From NCBI GenBank assembly GCA_963666475.2, contig OY762821.2:434001-498000 (forward strand): DNA of 64,000 nucleotides. The letters run 5' to 3'. The stretch is from JBFHIZ01 sp963666475. Its GTDB lineage: Bacteria > Bacillota > Clostridia > Lachnospirales > Lachnospiraceae. This document shows, one piece after another, positions 45,228-53,370 of the stretch. Position 1 is the stretch's first letter; every line of letters begins with the position of its first letter. Both the position numbers and the translations under genes were made by a program. The notes beneath the pieces were generated by a model, which saw only the letters and a program-made list of their open reading frames with translations, did no database searches and was not told the origin of the DNA.

Positions 45228-47858
45228 ATGAACAGCGAAAAATATACGAATAAATCCATGGATGCGTTAGAGCGTGCGCAGAAACTCGCAATTACGAGAA
45301 ATCATGCAGAAATCAAACCGCTTCATATTCATTATGCTTTGCTGGAAGAGCAGGATGGACTGATTCAGAATATTTTACGAATTGGACAGGTCCTTGTTGA
45401 TAAGTATTTTCAAGCTATTAAAGATAAAATAAATGAACTTCCAGAGGTAACGGGGGATATTGATATAGCTGCATCCAGGACACTTAGTAAAGTATTAATA
45501 CATGCGGAAGATCTTGCGGAAAAAATGCTAGATCAATATGTGAGTGTGGAGCATTTGTATTTGGCGATCTTAAAGTATGGAGATTCAGAGGATAAGGCTT
45601 TGATGAAAAGCTTTGGAATCACGGAAGAAGTATTTCAAAAAGGCTTGGAAATGGTGAAGGACAATCGTAAGGTAACAACCAAAAACCCAGAAGACAGTTA
45701 CCAAGCGTTGGAAAAGTATGGTCGTGATTTAGTGGCATATGCAAAACTAGGAAAATTGGATCCTGTGATAGGCAGGGATGATGAAATCCGTAGGGCAATT
45801 AGGATCCTTTCACGTCGTACAAAAAACAATCCAGTTTTAATTGGGGAACCTGGAGTAGGAAAAACAGCAGTAGTGGAAGGTCTTGCGAATCGAATTTTGC
45901 AGGGGGATGTTCCAGAAGGTCTGAAGAATAAGACGATTTTTGCTTTGGATATGGGAGCTCTTGTTGCAGGAGCAAAATACCGAGGTGAATTTGAAGAACG
46001 TTTGAAAACAGTGTTAAAAGAAGTTGAGGAATCGAATGGTCGGATAATTTTATTCATTGACGAGTTGCATTTAATTGTCGGGGCAGGAAAGACAGAAGGT
46101 GCGATGGATGCGGGGAATATCTTAAAACCAATGCTTGCCAGAGGTGAAATTAAAGTGATTGGTGCCACGACATTGGATGAATATCGAAAATATATAGAGA
46201 AAGACGCGGCCTTGGAACGAAGATTTCAAACCATTTTTCTTGGAGAACCATCGGTAGAAGATACTCTTGCAATCCTTCGTGGTTTAAAAGAGCGTTTTGA
46301 GATTTTCCATGGTATAAAAATTACGGATGCTGCATTGGTAGCGGCAGCAAATTTAAGTCATCGTTATATTTCAGATCGTTTTTTACCAGATAAAGCAATC
46401 GATTTGGTCGATGAAGCTCTTGCGATGTTACGTGTAGAGATTGATTCAATGCCAGAGGAAATGGATGAATTGTCTAGAAGAATTATGCAGTGGGAAATTG
46501 AGAAACAGACACTGATGAATGAAAAGGATGCGGATGCTATCCAAAAAAGAATGGAAATTGAGGCTAGGTTAGCGGAAGAGAAAAATATATTTAATCAAAT
46601 GAAGGCTATGTGGGAAGTTGAGAAACATGGATTGGAAAAAGAGAAAAATATAAAGAGCCAGATTGAATCCGTGAAAAGAGAGATTGAAGAAGCAGAACGA
46701 GAATATGACTTGGAGAAAATTGCAAAATTAAAATATGGAACATTATTTGAGTTGGAAAAACAATTGGTTCAAGCAGAAGCAGAGCAAAAGCAAAAACAGG
46801 AGTCTGGTGAGAGAAACACTCTATTGAAGGAAGAGGTGACTGAAGAAGAAATTGCGGAAATTATTAGTCAATGGACACACATACCTGTTGCAAAGTTAAT
46901 CGAAACGGAAAAGGAGAAATTACTTAGTCTTGATCAGTTGTTGCACAAACGAGTAATTGGACAGGACGAAGCAGTACAGGCAGTTGCTGATGCAATCTTA
47001 CGGGCGAGAGCTGGACTTAAGGATCCGAAAAAGCCGATTGGTTCGTTTGTTTTTCTAGGTCCTACGGGTGTTGGGAAAACGGAACTCGCCAAAACGTTGG
47101 CAGAGACATTGTTCGACTCGGAAGATCATATGATTCGTTTAGATATGAGCGAATTTATGGAGCCACATTCGGTAGCAAAATTAATCGGAGCTCCACCAGG
47201 ATATGTTGGTTATGACGAAGGCGGACAATTAACAGAGGCGGTTCGTAGAAGACCTTATAGTGTTATTTTGTTTGATGAAATTGAGAAAGCACATCCAGAA
47301 GTGTTCAATATTCTGTTACAGGTTCTTGATGATGGACGTTTGACTGATGCAAAAGGCAGAATGGTCAATTTTAAAAACACAATCATTATTATGACCTCAA
47401 ATATTGGAAGTAATTTATTGTTGGATTATGCAGATAAATATAATGATGACAACCAAATGGAAGAAGTTGTTTTTTCGAACAGACATTTAAGTGACGAGGT
47501 AAAAGAAGCAGTCATGGAAAGAATGCATCAGACGTTTAAACCGGAGTTTATCAATCGTATGGATGAAATCGTGTTGTTTACACCACTTTCTAAAGCAGCA
47601 ATTCGAAAAATTGTAGCACTTGATTTAGAACAAGTGAAGAAGCGTTTGAAAGACCGTAAAATTGATTTGATTTTTACGGATCGTGCAATCGAACAAATTG
47701 GAGAAGCAAGTTATAATCCGATTTTTGGTGCGAGACCAGTACAAAGATATATTCAGTCAGAGATTGAAACTTTTCTTGGAAGAGCAATTATCCGTGGGGA
47801 TATTGTGGATGGAAGTCAGGTTACGATCGATTTTCAGGATGGGTTCATCATTCGATAA
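45228..47858 (+). CDS. clpB: ClpB-type AAA+ disaggregase
   Basis: Hsp100 chaperone that pulls apart protein aggregates together with DnaK. In order over 876 residues: N domain (Clp_N repeats), NBD1 with [13 protein letters not shown] near 207, coiled-coil middle domain (about 400-540), NBD2 with [12 protein letters not shown] near 613 and [19 protein letters not shown] 45228 follows AGGAGG at 45216-45221. The presence of the M domain separates it from ClpA/ClpC. Regulation by HrcA is indicated by the CIRCE site. A perfect 15-bp hairpin follows. Confidence 0.95.
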   Translation: MNSEKYTNKSMDALERAQKLAITRNHAEIKPLHIHYALLEEQDGLIQNILRIGQVLVDKYFQAIKDKINELPEVTGDIDIAASRTLSKVLIHAEDLAEKMLDQYVSVEHLYLAILKYGDSEDKALMKSFGITEEVFQKGLEMVKDNRKVTTKNPEDSYQALEKYGRDLVAYAKLGKLDPVIGRDDEIRRAIRILSRRTKNNPVLIGEPGVGKTAVVEGLANRILQGDVPEGLKNKTIFALDMGALVAGAKYRGEFEERLKTVLKEVEESNGRIILFIDELHLIVGAGKTEGAMDAGNILKPMLARGEIKVIGATTLDEYRKYIEKDAALERRFQTIFLGEPSVEDTLAILRGLKERFEIFHGIKITDAALVAAANLSHRYISDRFLPDKAIDLVDEALAMLRVEIDSMPEEMDELSRRIMQWEIEKQTLMNEKDADAIQKRMEIEARLAEEKNIFNQMKAMWEVEKHGLEKEKNIKSQIESVKREIEEAEREYDLEKIAKLKYGTLFELEKQLVQAEAEQKQKQESGERNTLLKEEVTEEEIAEIISQWTHIPVAKLIETEKEKLLSLDQLLHKRVIGQDEAVQAVADAILRARAGLKDPKKPIGSFVFLGPTGVGKTELAKTLAETLFDSEDHMIRLDMSEFMEPHSVAKLIGAPPGYVGYDEGGQLTEAVRRRPYSVILFDEIEKAHPEVFNILLQVLDDGRLTDAKGRMVNFKNTIIIMTSNIGSNLLLDYADKYNDDNQMEEVVFSNRHLSDEVKEAVMERMHQTFKPEFINRMDEIVLFTPLSKAAIRKIVALDLEQVKKRLKDRKIDLIFTDRAIEQIGEASYNPIFGARPVQRYIQSEIETFLGRAIIRGDIVDGSQVTIDFQDGFIIR

Positions 47859-47883
47859 TAATTTAGGAATATTATATGTTAAA

Positions 47884-47920
47884 AAGAAATACCCATGGAT
47901 GCTCCATGGGTATTTCTTCG
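47884..47920 (+). terminator. Hairpin terminator after clpB
   Basis: AAGAAATACCCATGG and CCATGGGTATTTCTT form a perfect 15-bp stem with a 5-base loop; only a short T stretch ends the stem. A partial copy of the right arm (GTGGGTATTTCT) follows at once. Confidence 0.7.
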
Positions 47921-47969
47921 TGGGTATTTCTACGTGGAATAGTATATGCTATTTTTTGAAAGTTACAGA

Positions 47970-47998
47970 TTGTGAATATATGTTACAGATGGTATGAT
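47970..47998 (+). promoter_or_regulatory. Sigma-A-type promoter of rlmD
   Basis: TTGTGA at 47970-47975, a 17-base spacer and TATGAT at 47993-47998, about 75 bases before the ATG. Confidence 0.55.
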
Positions 47999-48072
47999 AG
48001 AAGCAATAATGTAGATGATATATCAGAGTATTTGAATGAAAACGAAAGACTAAGTTTAGCATAGGAGAGCAC

Positions 48073-49302
48073 ATGCAAAATAATAAAAATGAATCGAAGA
48101 TTCCGAAGAAAAATCCAGCAAAACCTATTGAAAAAAAATCAAGAGCTAGAAATACTTCGCAGGACGGATGTAAATACCAAAGAAAATGTGGCGCTTGTTC
48201 GTTTGTCGGGAAGACTAATGAAGAGCAACTCGCAATAAAACAAAAAAATGTAAGAATTTTGCTTGAAGAATTTGTAAAAGTTCGACCGATTATTGGAATG
48301 AAAGATCCATATCACTATCGAAACAAAGTCCATGCCACCTTTGGAAGGACCCGATATGGAGAGATTGTATCAGGACTTTACGAAGAAAAAACTCATCAAA
48401 TTGTAAATATTGATTCGTGCAAATTGGATTCAGAGCTTGCGGATCGAATCATTGTAACGATTCGCGAACTATTGCCTTCGTTTAAAATTAAAACATATGA
48501 TGAAGACACAGGATATGGATTGCTTCGACATGTATTGATTCGTCATGGATTCAAAAGTGGTGAGGTTCTGGTAGTCATGGTTACTGGGTATCCGACATTT
48601 CCATCAAAGAAGAATTTTGCGCGTGAATTAGTAAGGCGCCACCCAGAAATCACGAGTATCGTACAAAATATCAATTCCAAAAATACGAGTATGGTATTGG
48701 GAGATAGAGAGAACGTACTTTATGGAAAAGGTTATATAGTGGATGAATTATGTGGATTGACCTATAAGATTTCTCCAAGATCTTTTTATCAGGTGAATTC
48801 TGTACAAACGGAAGTATTATATCAAAAAGCGATTGACTATGCAGAACTAACTGGAGTGGAAAAGGTCGTTGATGCATATTGTGGAATTGGAACAATTGGA
48901 ATGCTTGCAGCAAAACATGCGAGTCAAGTCATAGGAATTGAGCTGAATAAAGATGCAGTTCGTGATGCTATAGAAAATTGTAAACACAATCAAGTGGACA
49001 ATATGAGAGTGTTCCAAGGCGATGCTGGCGATTTTATGGACTCATTAAGCCAAAGAAAGGAGTCGGTTGATGTGATTTTTATGGATCCGCCGAGAAGTGG
49101 AAGTACAACACAGTTTATCGATTCTGTAGCAAGGTTAAACCCGAAAAAGGTAGTATACGTTTCATGTTCACCAGAGACTTTACAGCGAGATTTGCGATAT
49201 TTTAAAAAGAAGGGCTTTCAAGCGAAAGAAATTCAACCAGTGGATATGTTTCCTTGGACTTCACACGTAGAGACAGTTGCATTGTTAACACGTATAAACT
49301 AA
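48073..49302 (+). CDS. rlmD: 23S rRNA (uracil-5-)-methyltransferase, RumA/RlmD family
   Basis: SAM-dependent RNA m5U methyltransferase. The 409 residues lack an N-terminal TRAM domain and begin with a basic tail followed by a Fe-S cysteine cluster CKYQRKCGACSF. The methyltransferase core shows VDAYCGIGTIGMLAA (SAM), DPPRSGS, and the catalytic VVYVSCSPETLQRDL. TrmA-type enzymes of Gram-positives often lack clear assignment to U747 or U1939, so the exact target base is open. AGGAG precedes the ATG. The integrated element begins just after its stop, but the gene appears intact. Confidence 0.85.
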   Translation: MQNNKNESKIPKKNPAKPIEKKSRARNTSQDGCKYQRKCGACSFVGKTNEEQLAIKQKNVRILLEEFVKVRPIIGMKDPYHYRNKVHATFGRTRYGEIVSGLYEEKTHQIVNIDSCKLDSELADRIIVTIRELLPSFKIKTYDEDTGYGLLRHVLIRHGFKSGEVLVVMVTGYPTFPSKKNFARELVRRHPEITSIVQNINSKNTSMVLGDRENVLYGKGYIVDELCGLTYKISPRSFYQVNSVQTEVLYQKAIDYAELTGVEKVVDAYCGIGTIGMLAAKHASQVIGIELNKDAVRDAIENCKHNQVDNMRVFQGDAGDFMDSLSQRKESVDVIFMDPPRSGSTTQFIDSVARLNPKKVVYVSCSPETLQRDLRYFKKKGFQAKEIQPVDMFPWTSHVETVALLTRIN

Positions 49303-49337
49303 GGAATTAGGGCATTTGTGGTGTAGTAGACATGGCG

Positions 49338-49359
49338 ATTTGCCACCCATTTGCCACCC
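49338..49359 (+). repeat. Tandem 11-bp repeat ATTTGCCACCC at the element's left edge
   Basis: Two perfect adjacent copies, 49338-49348 and 49349-49359, between rlmD and the integrase gene. Direct repeats of this kind at the end of tyrosine-integrase elements usually are integrase arm-binding sites, so the attachment core is likely within 49303-49337. This is an inference; the other end is not in the window. Confidence 0.55.
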
Positions 49360-49387
49360 AAAATATAAAAATAGTGAATAACAAGAA

Positions 49388-49433
49388 AAGAAGCGTTGAA
49401 CACTTTGAACAGTGAACGACGCTCCTTTTTTTG
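49388..49433. terminator. Bidirectional terminator between rlmD and the integrase gene
   Basis: An imperfect stem formed by GAAGCGTTGAACACT and AGTGAACGACGCTCC, T-rich on both outer sides, between two convergent genes. Confidence 0.6.
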
Positions 49434-49434
49434 T

Positions 49435-50709
49435 TTATGAAGATTTAACAGCTTTTTCAAAGATATCTACTGACTGGGTCCTGAGCTGATCCGTATTATG
49501 TACATATGTATCAAGGGTGGTCTGAATATCGGAATGTCCAAGACGCTCCTGCACATCTTTTACATTGGCCCCATTCTCGATCAAAGTAGTTGCATGTGTA
49601 TGTCGAAGGGAATGATAGTTAAATGCCAGCTGCAGTTCATTGTGAATGACCCGGGCACAATATTTAAATGAATCGGTTGAAACGTAGCTACCGTTTTCCT
49701 GAATACATACCATATCTGCCTCAGGGAGAACACAGGGTATTGTTCTAGGAACTGGGATGATCTGATACATTTGATTTCCTTTTTCGTCCTTGTCCACCTT
49801 TTTGTAGAGCTCAACGAAATTTTCACCATACTTCATACAGTTCTTTTTCTTTTCGGTCTTCGCTTCCTTTAGAGCAGTATAGAGAGTTTCGCCAAACTTA
49901 ATTGTTCGATTGGAAGTTGATGTTTTAGGAGTATCGAAATACCAGGAAGACTTTGCTTTTCTAGGATGACCTTTTTCAGCAGCCTTTCTTACATCTGCCC
50001 CAAAGTTTCTTTTCACAACAATTTTATTTACGGTAAGTGTTCTGTTTTTTAGATCAATGTCATCCCAAGTTAAGGCAAATGTTTCGGCAATTCGAAGGCC
50101 GGTATAATAGCCGATAAGTAAAGGTAAATAAAATGGAGTGGATTTCGGGAATCGGTCGAGTATCCGTGAGAAATCTTCCGGAGTAATGATGAAGCGGGTT
50201 TCTTTTTTGGGCTTATCATATTTTGGATATTTGACACGATCACATGGGTTTGAATGTATATATCGCATTGGTTCTACTGCATAGTTCAGTGCACCGGACA
50301 AAGTACTGATAATACCCACGACGGAGCTTTTGGACAAACCTCTAAGCTTTAGACTGTTAGTATATTCTTGAATGGCAGCAGGATTGAGTGCTTTTAATTT
50401 GTAATGACCAAATGTTGGCTTCAAGTGATTATCGATGATATTCAGATATCCGATCTGAGTATTATATTTGAGATTCATTTTACAGTAATTATCGAACCAA
50501 AAATTTAAATAGTCAGAGACTGTTATCTCATTAGGTTCGAATACTTGACCAGAATTATTATATTCACTGATGGCTTTAGCTAAGGCAGCTTCGGCTTCTC
50601 GTTTTGTTTTATAGCCTCCCTTTTCCTTCTTCTTTCTTTTTCCATCGACTTTCCCTAAATCAAAGTAGTAAGACCAGGATGTACCACGCTTTCTTGTTCC
50701 ACCGTTCAT
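49435..50709 (-). CDS. int: Tyrosine-type site-specific integrase
   Basis: A 424-residue phage/ICE integrase. N-terminal arm-binding part (Arm-DNA-bind/AP2-like, YYFDLGKVDGKRKKKEKGGY), a SAM-like core-binding domain (about 70-150) and the catalytic domain with Arg in YYTGLRIAETFAL, H-x-x-R in HSLRHTHATTLIENG, LGHSDIQTTLDTYVH with the nucleophilic Tyr at the end. AAGGAG precedes the ATG on the minus strand. It faces the chromosome/element junction, as is usual. The gene contains, on the + strand, a copy of TGGCAGCAG. Confidence 0.93.
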   Translation of the reverse strand: MNGGTRKRGTSWSYYFDLGKVDGKRKKKEKGGYKTKREAEAALAKAISEYNNSGQVFEPNEITVSDYLNFWFDNYCKMNLKYNTQIGYLNIIDNHLKPTFGHYKLKALNPAAIQEYTNSLKLRGLSKSSVVGIISTLSGALNYAVEPMRYIHSNPCDRVKYPKYDKPKKETRFIITPEDFSRILDRFPKSTPFYLPLLIGYYTGLRIAETFALTWDDIDLKNRTLTVNKIVVKRNFGADVRKAAEKGHPRKAKSSWYFDTPKTSTSNRTIKFGETLYTALKEAKTEKKKNCMKYGENFVELYKKVDKDEKGNQMYQIIPVPRTIPCVLPEADMVCIQENGSYVSTDSFKYCARVIHNELQLAFNYHSLRHTHATTLIENGANVKDVQERLGHSDIQTTLDTYVHNTDQLRTQSVDIFEKAVKSS

Positions 50710-50727
50710 AATTTTCTCCTTAAAAAT

Positions 50728-50746
50728 GGGTATAAAAAATACACCC
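50728..50746 (-). other. Small inverted repeat in the integrase leader
   Basis: GGGTGTA and TATACCC (minus strand) can pair around a T-rich loop, followed by ATTTTT and the integrase Shine-Dalgarno. It could act as a terminator or attenuator for transcripts coming from the repressor side. Confidence 0.35.
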
Positions 50747-50748
50747 TA

Positions 50749-50777
50749 TTGTTGGATGTAATATTTTGTGCTAAAAT
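50749..50777 (+). promoter_or_regulatory. Possible + strand promoter between int and the ImmA gene
   Basis: TTGTTG at 50749-50754, exactly 17 bases, TAAAAT at 50772-50777. There is no + strand gene here; the terminator at 50825-50860 would end a short RNA. Confidence 0.45.
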
Positions 50778-50783
50778 CAATTA

Positions 50784-50860
50784 TGTGGTGGATTTTAGCG
50801 GATACATCCGTTAATAGTCTCATGAAAGTCATTCTGGTTGCATCCAGGGTGACTTTTTTT
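50784..50860 (+). ncRNA. Candidate small RNA, about 70-75 nt
   Basis: Bounded by the promoter at 50749-50777 and a + strand terminator (AAAGTCA/TGACTTT and CTGG/CCAG pairs, seven T at 50854-50860). A second small hairpin CGGATACATCCG lies inside. No Shine-Dalgarno plus open frame is seen. It runs opposite to int and the immA-like gene. Prediction only. Confidence 0.4.
50825..50860 (+). terminator. Intrinsic terminator on the + strand in the int-immA gap
   Basis: AAAGTCA (50825-50831) pairs with TGACTTT (50850-50856), CTGG (50834-50837) with CCAG (50844-50847), followed by T7. On the minus strand the tail is much weaker. Confidence 0.65.
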
Positions 50861-51314
50861 ATATAAATTTGAACACTGCTAATCCGGGTTCAAAATATAT
50901 CACATATTCTTCAAAACGAGTACTTACTCCATATCTATGTCTATAGTCATTTAATGCAGATTTTAGAAATTCTTCGCTGATTTCAAGAAACTCGCATATG
51001 GAATCTATGCTCTGGCATCCAGCTTCGAAGGAAACAACAATCCCTTGCAGACCAATCAATTTATCATAAGACCACCTGCGAGCCTTCAGCTCTTGTTTAC
51101 GATTATTTTCTTTTGTTTGATCAAGAATATTACCACTATTCATAAAGAAGTGGCCCAGTTCTTCTGCAAGAACACAAGCTTTCGTTTTTGACTCAAGTTT
51201 TCTGTTGATTGCAATTCGATTTTTATAAATCCTTCCGTCAAATCCATCTAAATCTTTTTCCCTAATAATAACATCAAGTTCCTCACACCTGATTAGCATT
51301 TCCTCATATTTCAA
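50859..51314 (-). CDS. ImmA/IrrE-family peptidase-like protein
   Basis: A 151-residue protein of the kind that cleaves phage repressors during induction. The zinc motif reads AEELGHFF, so the first His of HExxH is Glu, a variant frequent in phage members. The rest (NRKQELKARRWSYDKLIG, then an acidic C-terminal half) fits ImmA. It lies 20 bases behind the CI-like repressor gene in the same direction, the typical ImmR-ImmA order. Whether it is an active protease is uncertain because of the motif change. Confidence 0.78.
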   Translation of the reverse strand: MKYEEMLIRCEELDVIIREKDLDGFDGRIYKNRIAINRKLESKTKACVLAEELGHFFMNSGNILDQTKENNRKQELKARRWSYDKLIGLQGIVVSFEAGCQSIDSICEFLEISEEFLKSALNDYRHRYGVSTRFEEYVIYFEPGLAVFKFI

Positions 51315-51334
51315 TCTAGTTTACCCCTATTATT

Positions 51335-51787
51335 TTATTCCCATTCGCTATCGTCCATCATAATATTATTATCATGATCACGTTCTTCTTGTGTTGATCC
51401 TTCTTTTTCATGCGCTGCATTGAGATGCACTTCGTTTTCTTGTTTTTGAAGAGATAGTAAACGTGCTGAATATGTAACGACTTTCTTCTTGTTTATATCA
51501 TCAAGTCTGTCAAATGATGCTAGAAGTTCTTTCCCATATAATTGAGTAGCATATGCAATCAACCGGTCATTCCGTTTGGAAAGTTGCACGTCGGACATCA
51601 ACAAGTAATTAGGCTCAATGTTTAATGCTCCGCAAATCAATTCAATTGTATCAGGATCTGGTTTATTTTGGTTATTCTCCCAATTACTTATAGAGTTGTG
51701 TTTTGCTCCAATCTTTGCCGCAAGTTCTTTTTGAGTCATATTTTTTGCTTGTCTTGCATTCTTCAATCTACTTCCGAAAGTATTCAT
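51335..51787 (-). CDS. CI/ImmR-like phage repressor (XRE HTH)
   Basis: A 150-residue regulator with an N-terminal XRE helix-turn-helix (LKNARQAKNMTQKELAAKIG, HNSISNWENNQNKPDPDTIE) and a short, acidic C-terminal part. It is transcribed away from the early genes, with the ImmA-like gene next in the operon. The intergenic region to the small + strand regulator contains repeated ATTTCGAT words overlapping both promoters, so it is the likely lysogeny repressor. Confidence 0.87.
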   Translation of the reverse strand: MNTFGSRLKNARQAKNMTQKELAAKIGAKHNSISNWENNQNKPDPDTIELICGALNIEPNYLLMSDVQLSKRNDRLIAYATQLYGKELLASFDRLDDINKKKVVTYSARLLSLQKQENEVHLNAAHEKEGSTQEERDHDNNIMMDDSEWE

Positions 51788-51826
51788 TAAGTTTTCACCT
51801 CACTGATTTCTTTGACTAACAATGTA

Positions 51827-51855
51827 ATAGTACATTATTATTTCGATTTTGTAAA
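51827..51855 (-). promoter_or_regulatory. Promoter of the repressor gene with operator in the spacer
   Basis: On the minus strand TTTACA (51850-51855), a 17-base spacer and TACTAT (51827-51832). The operator word ATTTCGAT (51840-51847) lies inside the spacer. Confidence 0.65.
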
Positions 51856-51932
51856 TATAAAATTTCGAAATTACTGTTGACATTTCAATATTATCGAAAT
51901 ATAATCTAGTTACAATTCGAATAAATCGAAAT
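51840..51932. promoter_or_regulatory. Operator cluster, four copies of ATTTCGAT/ATCGAAAT
   Basis: Words at 51840-51847 (ATTTCGAT), 51861-51872 (palindrome AATTTCGAAATT), 51893-51900 and 51925-51932 (ATCGAAAT). The first and third sit inside the spacers of the two divergent promoters and the last overlaps the leader of the early gene. This is the arrangement expected for a repressor/Cro switch. Confidence 0.65.
51877..51905 (+). promoter_or_regulatory. Early promoter of the element
   Basis: Perfect TTGACA at 51877-51882, exactly 17 bases, perfect TATAAT at 51900-51905. ATCGAAAT occupies the end of the spacer. It drives the small HTH gene and the rightward early genes. Confidence 0.88.
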
Positions 51933-51948
51933 ACAGGAGGTGAGAAAA

Positions 51949-52155
51949 ATGTGTGTAGGAATGAAAATTAAGAATTTCATAAGTGAAAATGGAATATCGC
52001 AAACTTACGTAAGCAAAAAAACAGGAATTCCTTTACCGAAATTAAATCTATCGCTAAACGGGAATAGAAAACTAGCGTTCGAAGAATATGAGCTTATCTG
52101 TGGTGCTCTAAATGTAGATGTAGATAAATTCCTTGAAGCGAAAAAACCAAGTTAA
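51949..52155 (+). CDS. Small Cro-like HTH protein
   Basis: A 68-residue XRE-type DNA-binding protein: FISENGISQTYVSKKTGIPL as helix-turn-helix, followed by EEYELICGALNVDVDKFLE. ATG 51949 is eight bases after AGGAGG; the GTG at 51940 overlaps that site. It lies first behind the early promoter, opposite the CI-like gene, the place of Cro in lambdoid-like switches. Confidence 0.8.
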   Translation: MCVGMKIKNFISENGISQTYVSKKTGIPLPKLNLSLNGNRKLAFEEYELICGALNVDVDKFLEAKKPS

Positions 52156-52170
52156 ATAGAGGAGGTGAGG

Positions 52171-52596
52171 ATGATGTTTAAAGATCAGTTAAAAAAAGCA
52201 ATGAGTGAAAAGAATTATAACATCACCATGCTTTCTAATGTATCAGGCATTGGTAAGAGTTCTTTGTCACAGTATTTATCTGGAAAAAATATTCCTTCAG
52301 AGAATCGAATAGTGGAACTGGCAGAGGCACTGGGATGCGATCCGGAAGATCTAACGGTAAATGAAGACAAGGTAGTAGAAGAAGTTGTACAAGAAAACAA
52401 GGTATGGAACGTACCGGTTGAACTTGCTGCCAAACTAATGCATAAGAAAAACGAATTCTTATACCAAGGTCTGCAGGAAGGTGTTTTTCCATTCGGGTAT
52501 GCAGTAAAAATGTCAAGTAAATGGACCTATTATATTAGTTCGGCGAAATTTGAGGAATACACCGGAATACAAGTGGGAACAAAAATAGCAGTGTAA
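52171..52596 (+). CDS. XRE-family regulator of the element
   Basis: A 141-residue protein with an N-terminal HTH (MSEKNYNITMLSNVSGIGKS, SSLSQYLSGKNIPSENRIVE) and a C-terminal part of about 70 residues (KWTYYISSAKFEEYTGIQVG) found in anaerobe phages. GGAGG is five bases before ATG 52171, eight before ATG 52174. It is the second HTH gene of the early operon; perhaps an activator or antirepressor. That role is a guess. Confidence 0.78.
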   Translation: MMFKDQLKKAMSEKNYNITMLSNVSGIGKSSLSQYLSGKNIPSENRIVELAEALGCDPEDLTVNEDKVVEEVVQENKVWNVPVELAAKLMHKKNEFLYQGLQEGVFPFGYAVKMSSKWTYYISSAKFEEYTGIQVGTKIAV

Positions 52597-52608
52597 TGGA
52601 GGAAAAGG

Positions 52609-52776
52609 ATGAATCAGAAATTAGTATTTGAGGTAATTATTGATGAAGAGCTTACCGGACTGGATCTCTTACGAGAGGAGTTAAAAGAAGCACTTGAGGA
52701 ATTTATCGGATGCAATGTAGTTGGCAGCAGGATGCAATCAGATGATGAAGTGTGTGAAGACGGAGAAATTGAATAG
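52609..52776 (+). CDS. Very small acidic protein, unknown
   Basis: A 55-residue open frame with GGAGGAAAAGG before the ATG and 12 bases after the previous stop. It is strongly acidic (EELTGLDLLREELKEALEEF near the front). No family recognised. Spacing and binding site support translation. Confidence 0.6.
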   Translation: MNQKLVFEVIIDEELTGLDLLREELKEALEEFIGCNVVGSRMQSDDEVCEDGEIE

Positions 52777-52791
52777 GAAGGAGGGGAAGAT

Positions 52792-52914
52792 ATGCTAAAA
52801 CATCATATTACGAAGTATAGGAATGTAGCAGGAGAACAGTTTGTAACAACGTGGTTTCAAATAAACTTGTTTGGAGGAATTGTAATTTTATTGAAAAAAA
52901 CATTAGCAATTTAA
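52792..52914 (+). CDS. Tiny phage protein, paralogue A (MLKHHITKY family)
   Basis: A 40-residue protein with GGAGGGG before the ATG. Sequence MLKHHITKYRNVAGEQFVTT and TWFQINLFGG is clearly related to the 59-residue protein at 53187, so both are likely real. Function unknown. Its 3' end is followed by the inverted zinc-ribbon gene's terminator. Confidence 0.6.
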   Translation: MLKHHITKYRNVAGEQFVTTWFQINLFGGIVILLKKTLAI

Positions 52915-52915
52915 A

Positions 52916-52943
52916 ACACCTTCAGGATTTTTCCTGAAGGTGT
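52916..52943 (-). terminator. Terminator of the inverted zinc-ribbon gene
   Basis: ACACCTTCAGG pairs perfectly with CCTGAAGGTGT; on the minus strand it is followed by TTTT, on the + strand by no T-run, so it serves the minus-strand gene. Confidence 0.7.
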
Positions 52944-52954
52944 CGGTAAAAGTA

Positions 52955-53092
52955 CTACTTGCGATAAGTAGTTGCACTACATTTTGGACATGGTGGAAGT
53001 GTATCTGTTGTATCATCTAATACAACTTTTTGACCGCATGTCGTACATGTATAAGTGCCTTTACCTGGTTTTTCACCAGTTGAATAAGTCAT
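52955..53092 (-). CDS. Small zinc-ribbon protein on the opposite strand
   Basis: A 45-residue protein MTYSTGEKPGKGTYTCTTCG and then CPKC, with the zinc knuckles CTTC and CPKC 15 residues apart. Closely similar short zinc ribbons occur widely in bacteria without a known function. GGGGG lies about seven bases before the start on the minus strand. It is the only minus-strand gene in the early region and has its own promoter (53140-53168) and terminator. Confidence 0.78.
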   Translation of the reverse strand: MTYSTGEKPGKGTYTCTTCGQKVVLDDTTDTLPPCPKCSATTYRK

Positions 53093-53139
53093 AATGCTAC
53101 CCCCTTTCATTAATTATTTCAGTCCCCACTGATAAGAGG

Positions 53140-53168
53140 ATAGTATCACGACAAGAACAATAAATCAA
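53140..53168 (-). promoter_or_regulatory. Promoter of the inverted zinc-ribbon gene
   Basis: On the minus strand TTGATT (53163-53168), exactly 17 bases, TACTAT (53140-53145), giving a leader of about 40 bases. Confidence 0.55.
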
Positions 53169-53186
53169 TGAATAGGAGGATAAACA

Positions 53187-53366
53187 ATGTTAAAACACTT
53201 CATCACCAAGTATCAAGCAAACGGAAGATCATATGCATCTTCATGGATCCAACTGAGGCTTTTCGGGAAAGTATTTTGTTTCTCAAGAAAAGTAATCGAA
53301 ATGAAAGAAGAAACACCAAAGTCTATTGACATTTTATTTCGGCCAAGAAGCCAAATGAGAGGATAA
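53187..53366 (+). CDS. Tiny phage protein, paralogue B (MLKHFITKY family)
   Basis: A 59-residue protein with AGGAGG before the ATG. MLKHFITKYQANGRSYASSW and IQLRLFGKVFCFSRK align along the whole of the 40-residue paralogue at 52792 and add a basic tail. Function unknown. Confidence 0.65.
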   Translation: MLKHFITKYQANGRSYASSWIQLRLFGKVFCFSRKVIEMKEETPKSIDILFRPRSQMRG

Positions 53367-53370
53367 ATCT

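Noticed and set aside
47884..47960. The repeated GTGGGTATTTCT after clpB as a mobile-element end.
   Set aside because: It is only a short copy of one terminator arm with no transposase or target duplication.
49303..49434. A tRNA gene as integration target.
   Set aside because: No cloverleaf or T-loop word is visible in the gap beside the integrase.
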